Source of the DNA: Roseovarius faecimaris
GTDB taxonomy: Bacteria > Pseudomonadota > Alphaproteobacteria > Rhodobacterales > Rhodobacteraceae
DNA: 64,000 nt
Reading direction: 5' to 3'
Assembly (NCBI RefSeq): GCF_009762325.1
Contig: NZ_CP034348.1
Location: 2,548,501 to 2,612,500, forward strand
Part shown: positions 8,975-16,559 of the stretch, one piece after another
Layout: each line of letters starts with the position of its first letter
Position numbering within the stretch: position 1 is the first letter of the stretch
Position numbers and translations under genes: made by a program
The notes under the pieces: generated by a model
What the model saw: only the letters and a program-made list of their open reading frames with translations
Databases searched by the model: none
What the model was told of the DNA's origin: nothing

Positions 8975-9967
8975 ATGCCCAATGTAAAAATCGTCTCCGA
9001 AGCCGAACTGCGCGCCTTGATCGCGCTGGACGCAGACGCCGTCGATTGCGTCGAACGCGGGTTTTGTGCGCTTGCCGAGGGCAAGGTCGTGATGCCCCCG
9101 ATCATGTCGATGCCAGTCCGCGAACATAATGGCGAAATCTGCGTCAAGGCCGCCTATGTTCCGGGTATGGACAGTTTTGCCGTCAAGATGAGCCCCGGCT
9201 TTTTCGACAATCCCAAGCTGGGCCTGCCCAGCTCGACAGGGATGATGGTGCTGTATTCGGCGCGCACTGGCATGCTGGAAGCCCTGTTGCTGGACAATGG
9301 GTATCTGACGGATGTGCGCACCGCAGCGGCCGGGGCCGTCGCCGCGCGTCATCTCGCGCCCGCAGCCGCGGCCACCGCTTGCGTGATCGGCGCCGGGATG
9401 CAGGCACGGCTGCAACTCAAGGCACTCTTGCTGGAGCGCCCCATCACCTCGGCCACGCTCTGGGCACGTGACCCTGACAAGGCCCGGGATGTGGCAAGGG
9501 AATTGACTGACGAGCTTGGCATTCCAGTGACCGTGCCAGGTGAACTTGGCGAGGCCGTGTCGGCCGCGGATGTGGTGATCACAACGACGCCGTCATCAAC
9601 CCCGCTTGTCATGGCAGACTGGCTCCGTCCGGGGCAGTTGGTCATCGCCATGGGATCGGATCAGGGGCACAAATGCGAATTGGAGCCTGCCTGTCTGACC
9701 CGCGCGGATCTCTACGTGCCCGACAGCCAGGCCCAGACCGCCGAACGCGGGGAATTGCGCGCAGCCATCGCGGCCGGGATCATTTCCGAAGACCAGAGTT
9801 TTGTCGAACTTGGACAGGTCGCCGCAGGGCTGGCACCGAAGCACACGGGCGACGACGCAATCGTGATCGCCGATCTCACCGGCACCGGCGTACAGGATAC
9901 CGCAATCGCGACCTATGCTTTTGCAAAGGCCGCCGAGGCCGGGCTTGGCAGCGACTTCGCGAATTAG
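8975..9967 (+). CDS. eutC: ornithine cyclodeaminase/mu-crystallin family protein, EutC-like
   Basis: The 330-residue protein belongs to the OCD/mu-crystallin family of NAD(P)-binding enzymes: Rossmann motif VIGAGMQARLQ (about residues 132-142), a preceding LTDVRTAAAGAVAARHLAP segment and the C-terminal ADLTGTGVQDTAIA. The sequence pattern fits EutC of ectoine operons and also the iminosuccinate reductase BhcD, which belongs to the same superfamily. Pairing with a threonine-dehydratase-like gene is the hallmark of both systems. Only 3 bp separate the two genes. It probably handles the imine or amino acid made by, or feeding, the dehydratase. Confidence 0.78.
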   Translation: MPNVKIVSEAELRALIALDADAVDCVERGFCALAEGKVVMPPIMSMPVREHNGEICVKAAYVPGMDSFAVKMSPGFFDNPKLGLPSSTGMMVLYSARTGMLEALLLDNGYLTDVRTAAAGAVAARHLAPAAAATACVIGAGMQARLQLKALLLERPITSATLWARDPDKARDVARELTDELGIPVTVPGELGEAVSAADVVITTTPSSTPLVMADWLRPGQLVIAMGSDQGHKCELEPACLTRADLYVPDSQAQTAERGELRAAIAAGIISEDQSFVELGQVAAGLAPKHTGDDAIVIADLTGTGVQDTAIATYAFAKAAEAGLGSDFAN

Positions 9968-10010
9968 AGCCCCTTTCGCTCCGGTTCCCGACCCGCGCCA
10001 CAAAGCGATG

Positions 10011-10991
10011 TCAGACGGCATGCTCCGGCGTGAAAATCTGCCTGCCGCCGCCATTGAACCGGTTGAGGTCAAATTCCCAGCGGGCTTTCGGCCAATGGAT
10101 GTCCAGCCTGTGCTTTCTGGGCCGGTAGACCGCCGTATAAAGCGTGCCGAACCCTTCGGTGAAGGCCGTCGAATAGAGCGGCGGCCGCAGGAACGCACTG
10201 ATGAACTTCTCCTGCGGTTCGACGTGAAGCGTCAGCCGTTGCAGCAGAAACCTTTCGCGCTCGACAGTGGCCGTAAACCTGGCGTGGCTGGCCCATTCGA
10301 CACGTTCCTGATGGTTCGTGGCCACAGCGGCACTGGTGATCAGGGTCTCACGATCAGGCGCCATCAAGGCGGTCAGGTACTTCCGGTTCGCATCCAGAAC
10401 AGTGACGTTATAGCTCATATGGGTCGGAACCCGCCTGAGCACTTCCCCCGCTTCCTTTGCGGTCTCGCAAGTCTGCAGCACGTATCTCAGGATCAAGGGG
10501 ACGCCAAAGCCATCCCCAACCACCCTCCTGCCACCAAAGGTCAGCGAGACGGCCAGCCCGGCATCATTGATGCCATCGACAAGACCCCACATGCCATCGC
10601 TTGTACCCATCACTTTGCGGCCTTGCCAGCCGGTGTGCAGGATCAGCGAGTCGAACGCACCCGGATTGTAATCGTAATTCCGCACGAGCATCGGCTCGGC
10701 CCCGGGCCAGATCGCCTGACTGCAGCCCGAAAGGTAGGGAGGCGGGCAGTAAAACGACAAAAACCGGGAGCTGTGGTCTCCTCCGCCGACCAGCTCGCAC
10801 AGCGTCTCGTAAAGCGGCACCAGCTCGGGCATATGCGCCTTGAGCGCCTTGAGGCTGTCCCAGTATCCCGGCCGCGCCTCGGCCCCTTCGCGAAGCCACC
10901 AGCGGTGATAATCCGGCCAGTACTCATGGAACAACCCGGCCCAGATGGGGCCGGGTTCGGCTTCCGATATGGCGCGCCAGTTCAGTTGCAT
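10011..10991 (-). CDS. C45 family autoproteolytic acyltransferase/hydrolase
   Basis: The 326-residue protein resembles the C45 family (acyl-CoA:6-aminopenicillanate acyltransferase-like, Ntn-hydrolase fold). The diagnostic Gly89-Cys90 step in LSGCSQA is the predicted self-cleavage site exposing Cys90 as N-terminal nucleophile. It is followed by RNYDYN, and DGMWGLVDGINDAGLAVSLTFGG is a typical internal motif. No signal peptide is seen. It is the last gene of a four-gene operon with an ATP-grasp ligase (13 bp upstream), a decarboxylase and an amidase. It could form or cleave an amide bond on an amine product of the operon. The true substrate is unknown. Confidence 0.85.
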   Translation of the reverse strand: MQLNWRAISEAEPGPIWAGLFHEYWPDYHRWWLREGAEARPGYWDSLKALKAHMPELVPLYETLCELVGGGDHSSRFLSFYCPPPYLSGCSQAIWPGAEPMLVRNYDYNPGAFDSLILHTGWQGRKVMGTSDGMWGLVDGINDAGLAVSLTFGGRRVVGDGFGVPLILRYVLQTCETAKEAGEVLRRVPTHMSYNVTVLDANRKYLTALMAPDRETLITSAAVATNHQERVEWASHARFTATVERERFLLQRLTLHVEPQEKFISAFLRPPLYSTAFTEGFGTLYTAVYRPRKHRLDIHWPKARWEFDLNRFNGGGRQIFTPEHAV

Positions 10992-11004
10992 CAGCGCGCA
11001 GGCA

Positions 11005-12465
11005 CTACATGATCTTGAACGCCGGATCCGCGAAGGCAGGCCCTGCTTCGGCCACGGGCAACGGTCGGCCCTCGACCCCCTGTTTGATCCCGTGAATCCA
11101 GCGTTTGCCGCGCTCGTTCAACTTGAAGCCCGGTGTCATCGAGCGTCCGCGCGTCACGATGATCCCGATGTCGGCCCCCTCATAGCGGTAGTCGCCGGGT
11201 TGCAGGATACGCAGGAAGAACGCTTCGTTCTCGCTCTCGACAGCGCGGCGGTGATAGTCGAACCGGTCGAAATTGATGCTGCCATCCTCGTTCATCTTGT
11301 AGATGCCAGTCTCGGGCACCTTGGTGGCGATATCGACCGTGTCGTCTGTATGCTTGATCACCATCTGCGACCAGCTATCGATCATCGCCGGGTCCGCCCA
11401 ACGCTGGTTCAGCTCCTCCACATCCAGGTTGAATTTCTTCTTCGAGAACTCAAGCAGGTGGAACAGGAAAAGCGGTGCGTCGGCATGGGCAAAGGCCGCA
11501 TGGTTCGTCATGGACGATGCCCCGGTGATGCGCGGATTCAACTCGCCCAGCCAGATATCGTTGGTTTTCTTGTCGATCAGGAAATCGAGCTCGAAATACC
11601 CGCGATACCCCTCCTTGCGAAGCTGCTCGCCAAATTTGAAGGTCAGCTCCCGGGCCTGCTGGCGCACCTTGGGCGGGAAGGCGGTGGAGAAAATCTCGTT
11701 GCCGCACCAGCCGCCGCGATAGGGTGTCAATTCCTTGAAACCGACAAGCTCGGTCATCAGCGGGCCGACAATGGTGCCCTCCTTGGTGGCGCAGGCCTCG
11801 ATGGCCGACCCGCGGCAGTCGATCCGCTTCATGATCTTGATCTCGCCCTCGCCGACAATCTCATGTTCATGGCGGCGGAAATCGGCCTCATTCTTGATAA
11901 AGAACGTCGTGTGCCCGCTATCGCCGAAGGCCGATTGCAGCACCAGATCATGCCCGATCCCGGCTTTCTCGCAGGTCTTTCGCAGGTCTTCGTAGGATTT
12001 GACCTCGGCCAGCACATTGGGCACCGACGGCACACCGGCCTTGTTGCCGATCCGCACGGTTTCGATCTTGTTGTCCATGCTCTGACGCAGCTTCGCCTTT
12101 GGGAACCAGACCTCGGCCCCCAGCTCCTTACTCAGACGCTCGGTCTCCTCATCGAACATCAGAAAGACAAATTTGGGTTTGCCGCCACGGCGTTTGATCA
12201 GGTCGATCACTTCCTTGTGCTGCAACAGGTAGTTGTTGATATCCTCGATCGACTGGAATTCGGCATGCGGCTGCTCGGACGGGCAGAACACGTTCGGATG
12301 CTTTCCGCCATAGCAGTCGATATAGCATATGTATTTGAAATTCTTGCACCATTCATCCAAACCCAGCAGGTTGAAATTGGTCGCCGAGATAAAATAGATC
12401 GGGTCCTCATTGCGGTGAAAGTGGCGGCGAATTTCAGATATGTTCTTCAAGACGGCCTTTGGCAT
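11005..12465 (-). CDS. ATP-grasp family ligase
   Basis: This 486-residue protein has an ATP-grasp core from about residue 110 to 330. The region LVLQSAFGDSGHTTFFI is the glycine-rich ATP loop, and GYFELDFLID with WLGELNPRITGAS provides the acidic and asparagine metal ligands. A C-terminal domain of about 130 residues is less clear. ATP-grasp enzymes join a carboxylate to an amine or thiol through an acyl phosphate. Automatic pipelines often call such proteins biotin carboxylase, but there is no biotin carrier gene nearby. A GGGAGGA ribosome site precedes the ATG, and the decarboxylase gene ends 20 bp upstream. In this operon it probably ligates an amino acid or acid to an amine. Confidence 0.85.
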   Translation of the reverse strand: MPKAVLKNISEIRRHFHRNEDPIYFISATNFNLLGLDEWCKNFKYICYIDCYGGKHPNVFCPSEQPHAEFQSIEDINNYLLQHKEVIDLIKRRGGKPKFVFLMFDEETERLSKELGAEVWFPKAKLRQSMDNKIETVRIGNKAGVPSVPNVLAEVKSYEDLRKTCEKAGIGHDLVLQSAFGDSGHTTFFIKNEADFRRHEHEIVGEGEIKIMKRIDCRGSAIEACATKEGTIVGPLMTELVGFKELTPYRGGWCGNEIFSTAFPPKVRQQARELTFKFGEQLRKEGYRGYFELDFLIDKKTNDIWLGELNPRITGASSMTNHAAFAHADAPLFLFHLLEFSKKKFNLDVEELNQRWADPAMIDSWSQMVIKHTDDTVDIATKVPETGIYKMNEDGSINFDRFDYHRRAVESENEAFFLRILQPGDYRYEGADIGIIVTRGRSMTPGFKLNERGKRWIHGIKQGVEGRPLPVAEAGPAFADPAFKIM

Positions 12466-12485
12466 GTGTGTCCTCCCTGCGTTTA

Positions 12486-15242
12486 TTACTTATGGCGTTC
12501 ATTATTGAGTTTCAGCCGCGCGGCATTTGTTTTGGCCTGCTGTTTCAGCGCCTTCTTGGTGAACACGCGAAGCCCGAGATCGTCGCGGTAGCCATGAATC
12601 TCGCTCACATCCAGTGCGCGCATGAAGGCCAGGATTTCCTTGCTCACCACCTGCCCCGGCACCAGGATCGGGAAACCTGGCGGATAGGGAATGATGAACT
12701 GGGCTGAAACCACATCATCGCCGCTGTCCAGCGCATCGTTGATCGAGCCGTCAAGCTCCAGATAGTCGCAATTCTTCTCATCATAGCTAAGGAAGAAGGC
12801 CGAGCGGATATCGCCTTCGCTGGTCATGTCGTCGGTACGGAACGCGTCATGGAAGCGGCTGAAATCCGGCAGCGGCGGCAAGTCATGCATCAGGTTGGCG
12901 ACGCGCTTTTCGAACCCGCGACGCTCCATGATCGACGCATCATCCAGCAACTCGTCCAGCTCCTTGGCGATCTCGACCAGCACTTCGATCAGATAAGCCA
13001 CGGAAGAGCGCGTCGTGCCGATATTCGTCATAAACAGCACGGTATTGCGCGACGTCTTGTTGATCTGAATACCGTATTTGTCCATCAGGATATCGGTCTT
13101 GAACGTGTCTCCGTCCCACCCCGTGCCACCGACCGCCAGAGTCACGCGGGTGGCGTCAAGAACGAACTCGTCCTTCTCCCAGCAATCCCAGATATCGGCC
13201 CAGCCCTGATCCGGGTCATAATAGCTTTGAAGGCCGCTTTCGCGGTGCTCTTCCGGGATCATGTCTCCGGCCGTCAGCACCTTGAAATACTTCTTCAGCA
13301 AGGGGTGCGTGTGGATCGCGCGGCGCATCGACATGGCCGCCTCGACCTGACGCTGGACAAACTCGAACCCTTCCAGTTCCACCTGCCGCCGCCCGACATC
13401 GAGGCTGGCGATGATCTGATAGTTGGGCGAGGTCGAGGTGTGGGTCATGTAGGCTTCGTGAAAACTTGCCTCGACCTCACCTTTGAAATCCTGGTCGTTG
13501 ACATGGATCATCGAGCCTTGCCGCAGGGAGGTAAGCGTCTTGTGGGTCGATTGCGTCGCGTAGGTGCGCACGCGCGCATCTGGCGGGGGCAACAGCCTGG
13601 TATTGAGCAACGTTTCATCATCCGCACCGGCCAGTTCCGCCTGCTGCGCATCGTAAGCGGCGATGTGGCTGTCGCTGCGCAAACGTTCGCGCAGGTTATT
13701 GGCAGCGTTCATCGCGGTGCGCTGGCGATAAGTGGGGCCGAAACGGGCAAAGCCGAACCAGGCTTCGTCCCACAGGAACACGAGGTCCGGCTTGATCGCC
13801 AGACATTCTTCCATCACCCGCTCCACATTGTAGACGATCCCATCGAAGGTGCAGTTGGTCAGAAGCAGCATCCTTACCCGGTCGAGCTTGCCTGCCGCCT
13901 TGAGCTTCAGAAGCTGATGCTTGATTTCGCGAAGCGGAACCGCGCCGTACATGGAGTATTCATTGAGCGGATAGCTATCGAGATAAACGACCTGCGCCCC
14001 GGCAAGCACCATCCCGTAATGGTGCGACTTGTGACAGTCCCGGTCGACCAGCACGATGTCACCGGGCCGCACCAGCGCCTGCACCACGATCTTGTTGCAA
14101 GTCGAGGTGCCATTGGTGGCAAAATAGGTCTGCTTTGACCCGAACGCCCGGCTTGCCAGTTCCTGCGCTTCCTTGATGGGACCGTGCGGCTCAAGCAGGC
14201 TGTCGAGCCCGCCGGATGTGGCCGAGGTTTCCGCAAGGAAGATGTTGGGCCCGTAAAACGCCCCCATGTCCTGAATCCAGTGACTGCGCGAAATGGATTT
14301 GCCCCGGCTGATGGGCATGGCATGAAACACGCCGGTCGGTTGTTTGGAATACTCCACAAGTGCCGTGAAAAACGGCGTTTTGTAACGCGCCTGCACCCCG
14401 CGCAGAATATTCAGATGCAGCTCAAGGAAGTCTTCCTGATTGTAAAACACCCTCCGGCAAATACCCAGATCAAGCCCCGCGATATCCTCGACGGACCGGT
14501 CCGTGACCAGATAGGCATCAAGCTCGGGCCGGACCTTGGCGATCAGGCGGCAGAGTTCAGGGCCGTAATCCTCGGGGCTGAGCGCCTCGATGGTGTCGAT
14601 CCCCCCTGCCCGGTCCAGATAGCGCGTCAGGATCGGCAGTTCGACCTTGGATTCCATGATCAGACCCGGCCGCACGACGATGGCCTGAATGTTATGATTG
14701 AAAAGAACCCCGATCAGCGCATCCTGAAGGCTGGGCACCACCACCGTTTCATAATGGAACGGGTCTTCGATCCGCCGCATTCTGGAGAAGTTGCTTTTCA
14801 GCCATCGCTCCTGGTGCTCATTGACGTCGTCAACGATCATCACCTCGAAATAGGGTTTGGCCAGTGCGCGCGCCTCGACGGACTGGATCACCTCATCTTC
14901 GTGTTCTTCGGCATCCGCGCTGTCGCGTTCAAGAGGGATATGGCGCCGCCGGTAGGCCCCGGTGGTCAGGGCACGGGTGATGCGCTGCACCGCAAAGGCC
15001 ACGTCGTAATAGTTCTTGTGTTCGAATTGACGCCGGAGGTGATCGAACACCTGCATACCAGGAAAGGCCCAGTAGGCTTCGATCAGGGCAAGGGACTCAA
15101 AAAGCCCTTCGATCTTCTTCACTTGCGCTTCAGAGCGTGCTCCCTGAGGATCGCGGGACAGTGCGGAAGACGCTTCTCGCAGTGCGCTCCATCGATCAGA
15201 TCGAAGCTGAATTGCCGAGTAATAGTCGCTCATTGACTGCAT
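12486..15242 (-). CDS. Orn/Lys/Arg-type PLP-dependent decarboxylase (long form)
   Basis: At 918 residues it is longer than typical AdiA or CadA enzymes (about 710-760). Residues about 130-230 form a receiver-like wing domain (VMIVDDVNEHQERW). The PLP core follows: TNGTSTCNK near 375 for phosphate binding, LWDEAWFGFARFGP near 495 with the pyridine-binding aspartate, and QSTHKTLTSLRQGS near 566 with the Schiff-base lysine. The C-terminal domain has PYPPGFPILVPGQ, as in the Arg/Lys/Orn family. The extra length is mostly an N-terminal helical extension of about 120 residues and small insertions. It probably decarboxylates a basic or related amino acid to an amine. The specificity cannot be read from sequence. 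A GAGGG ribosome site supports this start; an internal ATG 3 codons later is the alternative. Confidence 0.88.
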   Translation of the reverse strand: MQSMSDYYSAIQLRSDRWSALREASSALSRDPQGARSEAQVKKIEGLFESLALIEAYWAFPGMQVFDHLRRQFEHKNYYDVAFAVQRITRALTTGAYRRRHIPLERDSADAEEHEDEVIQSVEARALAKPYFEVMIVDDVNEHQERWLKSNFSRMRRIEDPFHYETVVVPSLQDALIGVLFNHNIQAIVVRPGLIMESKVELPILTRYLDRAGGIDTIEALSPEDYGPELCRLIAKVRPELDAYLVTDRSVEDIAGLDLGICRRVFYNQEDFLELHLNILRGVQARYKTPFFTALVEYSKQPTGVFHAMPISRGKSISRSHWIQDMGAFYGPNIFLAETSATSGGLDSLLEPHGPIKEAQELASRAFGSKQTYFATNGTSTCNKIVVQALVRPGDIVLVDRDCHKSHHYGMVLAGAQVVYLDSYPLNEYSMYGAVPLREIKHQLLKLKAAGKLDRVRMLLLTNCTFDGIVYNVERVMEECLAIKPDLVFLWDEAWFGFARFGPTYRQRTAMNAANNLRERLRSDSHIAAYDAQQAELAGADDETLLNTRLLPPPDARVRTYATQSTHKTLTSLRQGSMIHVNDQDFKGEVEASFHEAYMTHTSTSPNYQIIASLDVGRRQVELEGFEFVQRQVEAAMSMRRAIHTHPLLKKYFKVLTAGDMIPEEHRESGLQSYYDPDQGWADIWDCWEKDEFVLDATRVTLAVGGTGWDGDTFKTDILMDKYGIQINKTSRNTVLFMTNIGTTRSSVAYLIEVLVEIAKELDELLDDASIMERRGFEKRVANLMHDLPPLPDFSRFHDAFRTDDMTSEGDIRSAFFLSYDEKNCDYLELDGSINDALDSGDDVVSAQFIIPYPPGFPILVPGQVVSKEILAFMRALDVSEIHGYRDDLGLRVFTKKALKQQAKTNAARLKLNNERHK

Positions 15243-15305
15243 GGCAGGGCCCTCGCGTTATCGACAACGGACGAGCCCTCCATAGTGAGGGTTTATCGTC
15301 TGACG

Positions 15306-16286
15306 TCAACCGCCGGAGGTTTTGACGGGATCGAAAAGTTCCTGATGATCCCTCGGATGAGTACGGTGTGCATAGGGTTTCACAGGCTTTGCAGAGGTGC
15401 CTGCATCGTTCAACAGGATGCCCGCCCGCGACCCCTGTTTGGGTGTTTCAAGCGGCCCCAACTGATGCAGATACGCATCCGTGCCGCTGGCCCGGTCATA
15501 GACAGAAAAATCGACCGAGCGGTCGCGGAAACTCTTGAGCACCTGCCCCAGCCCTTTCATCCCCGTCTCGCGCTGGCGGCGCACCTGGTTCAGATCCAGC
15601 TCCAGCGGAAACATGTCCTCCTGCCCCGCGGATTGATGCAGCACCGTCGCCGACGGGTCGACGACGCAGGACCGGCCAACACCGCCGGCCCCCAGACCGT
15701 TCACATCAACCACATAGCATTGAAATTGCGCCGCCGTGGCGCGGGCAATCGCAAGTTCGGCATCGCGGTCGGTCGTGCCTGTCAGAACCGGGTGCAGCAA
15801 AACCTCCACGCCCTGGCTGGTGAGCTGGCGCGTGGTTTCGGGAAACCAGATATCATAACAGATCGAAAGGCCGAACCGCCCCACCTCGGGCACATCGAAC
15901 ACGCAGAACCCGGTGCCCGCCTCAACCCCCACCTCATACGGGCGGAACGGAAACATCTTGCGGTAAACGGCGACCGTCTCGCCGTAGGGATTGAGAACCG
16001 TCGAGGTGTTGTAGATCGCTCCATTTTCGGTGCGCTCGAACATCGAGCCGGGGATAAGCCAGATATTGTGCTTGACCGCCGCTTCGCGGAACCGGTCGAT
16101 CGCCTCGTTGTGCAGCGGCAGTGCGGTCTTTGTCAGCGGCCCGTAGGGGGCCAGCTCACTGAACAGCACCATCTGTGTCCAGGGAAACCGTGCCATAAGA
16201 ACATCCAGACGGTGGATCATGCCGTCTACATTCGGCTGCAATGCATTCACGTACATCTGCACACCGGCAACTGCGAAGGGCGTCAT
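15306..16286 (-). CDS. carbon-nitrogen hydrolase (nitrilase superfamily)
   Basis: The 326-residue form starting MTPFAVAG is preferred: a GGAG ribosome site lies 10 bases upstream, and the nitrilase fold begins directly after the start. A longer in-frame ATG at 16385 would run through an inverted repeat that looks regulatory. The catalytic triad is visible as Glu44 (FSELAPYG), Lys110 (VYRKMFPF) and Cys143 (SICYDIWFPE). Family members hydrolyse amides such as N-carbamoylputrescine or omega-amides, and the CYDIWFPE context recalls the AguB/CWDQWFPE type. It is the first gene of the operon with the decarboxylase (63 bp gap), ATP-grasp ligase and C45 enzyme. Amide cleavage on a polyamine-like intermediate is the likely role. 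Confidence 0.87.
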   Translation of the reverse strand: MTPFAVAGVQMYVNALQPNVDGMIHRLDVLMARFPWTQMVLFSELAPYGPLTKTALPLHNEAIDRFREAAVKHNIWLIPGSMFERTENGAIYNTSTVLNPYGETVAVYRKMFPFRPYEVGVEAGTGFCVFDVPEVGRFGLSICYDIWFPETTRQLTSQGVEVLLHPVLTGTTDRDAELAIARATAAQFQCYVVDVNGLGAGGVGRSCVVDPSATVLHQSAGQEDMFPLELDLNQVRRQRETGMKGLGQVLKSFRDRSVDFSVYDRASGTDAYLHQLGPLETPKQGSRAGILLNDAGTSAKPVKPYAHRTHPRDHQELFDPVKTSGG

Positions 16287-16305
16287 CTGGGTTGATCTCC
16301 GTAAG

Positions 16306-16327
16306 ATGTCAGACGCGATGCTGACAT
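16306..16327. promoter_or_regulatory. inverted repeat upstream of the decarboxylase/ATP-grasp operon
   Basis: ATGTCAG-N8-CTGACAT is a perfect 7-bp inverted repeat 20-41 bp upstream of the nitrilase start codon. A further GTCAG occurs 13 bp beyond it. Position and symmetry suggest an operator for the whole operon. Confidence 0.45.
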
Positions 16328-16520
16328 GACAATGTTCCAAGTCAGAGGCACGTGATTGCCCCGGCACACTCGGTATATCGTTCATAAAGACTGTTCAAAA
16401 CCGCTGCAATCGCAAAGAACCCCGTCTTTCATCGACGCCGGAGCGCTCCGTAGCATGGCGGTCGGCCTCGCCGGTCTCGGCGACAGCCCCAGGAACACAG
16501 GCACGGCCCGGGATCTCACA

Positions 16521-16538
16521 CCGCGCTAAAAGGCGCGG
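16521..16538 (-). terminator. GC hairpin after the CAP-RTX gene
   Basis: CCGCGC-TAAAAG-GCGCGG is a perfect 6-bp stem 22 bp downstream of the stop codon. There is no T tract, so termination is only possible. The rest of the 273-bp gap (16287-16559) shows nothing gene-like. Confidence 0.35.
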
Positions 16539-16559
16539 CCCCGCGGCACGATCCTGCGA

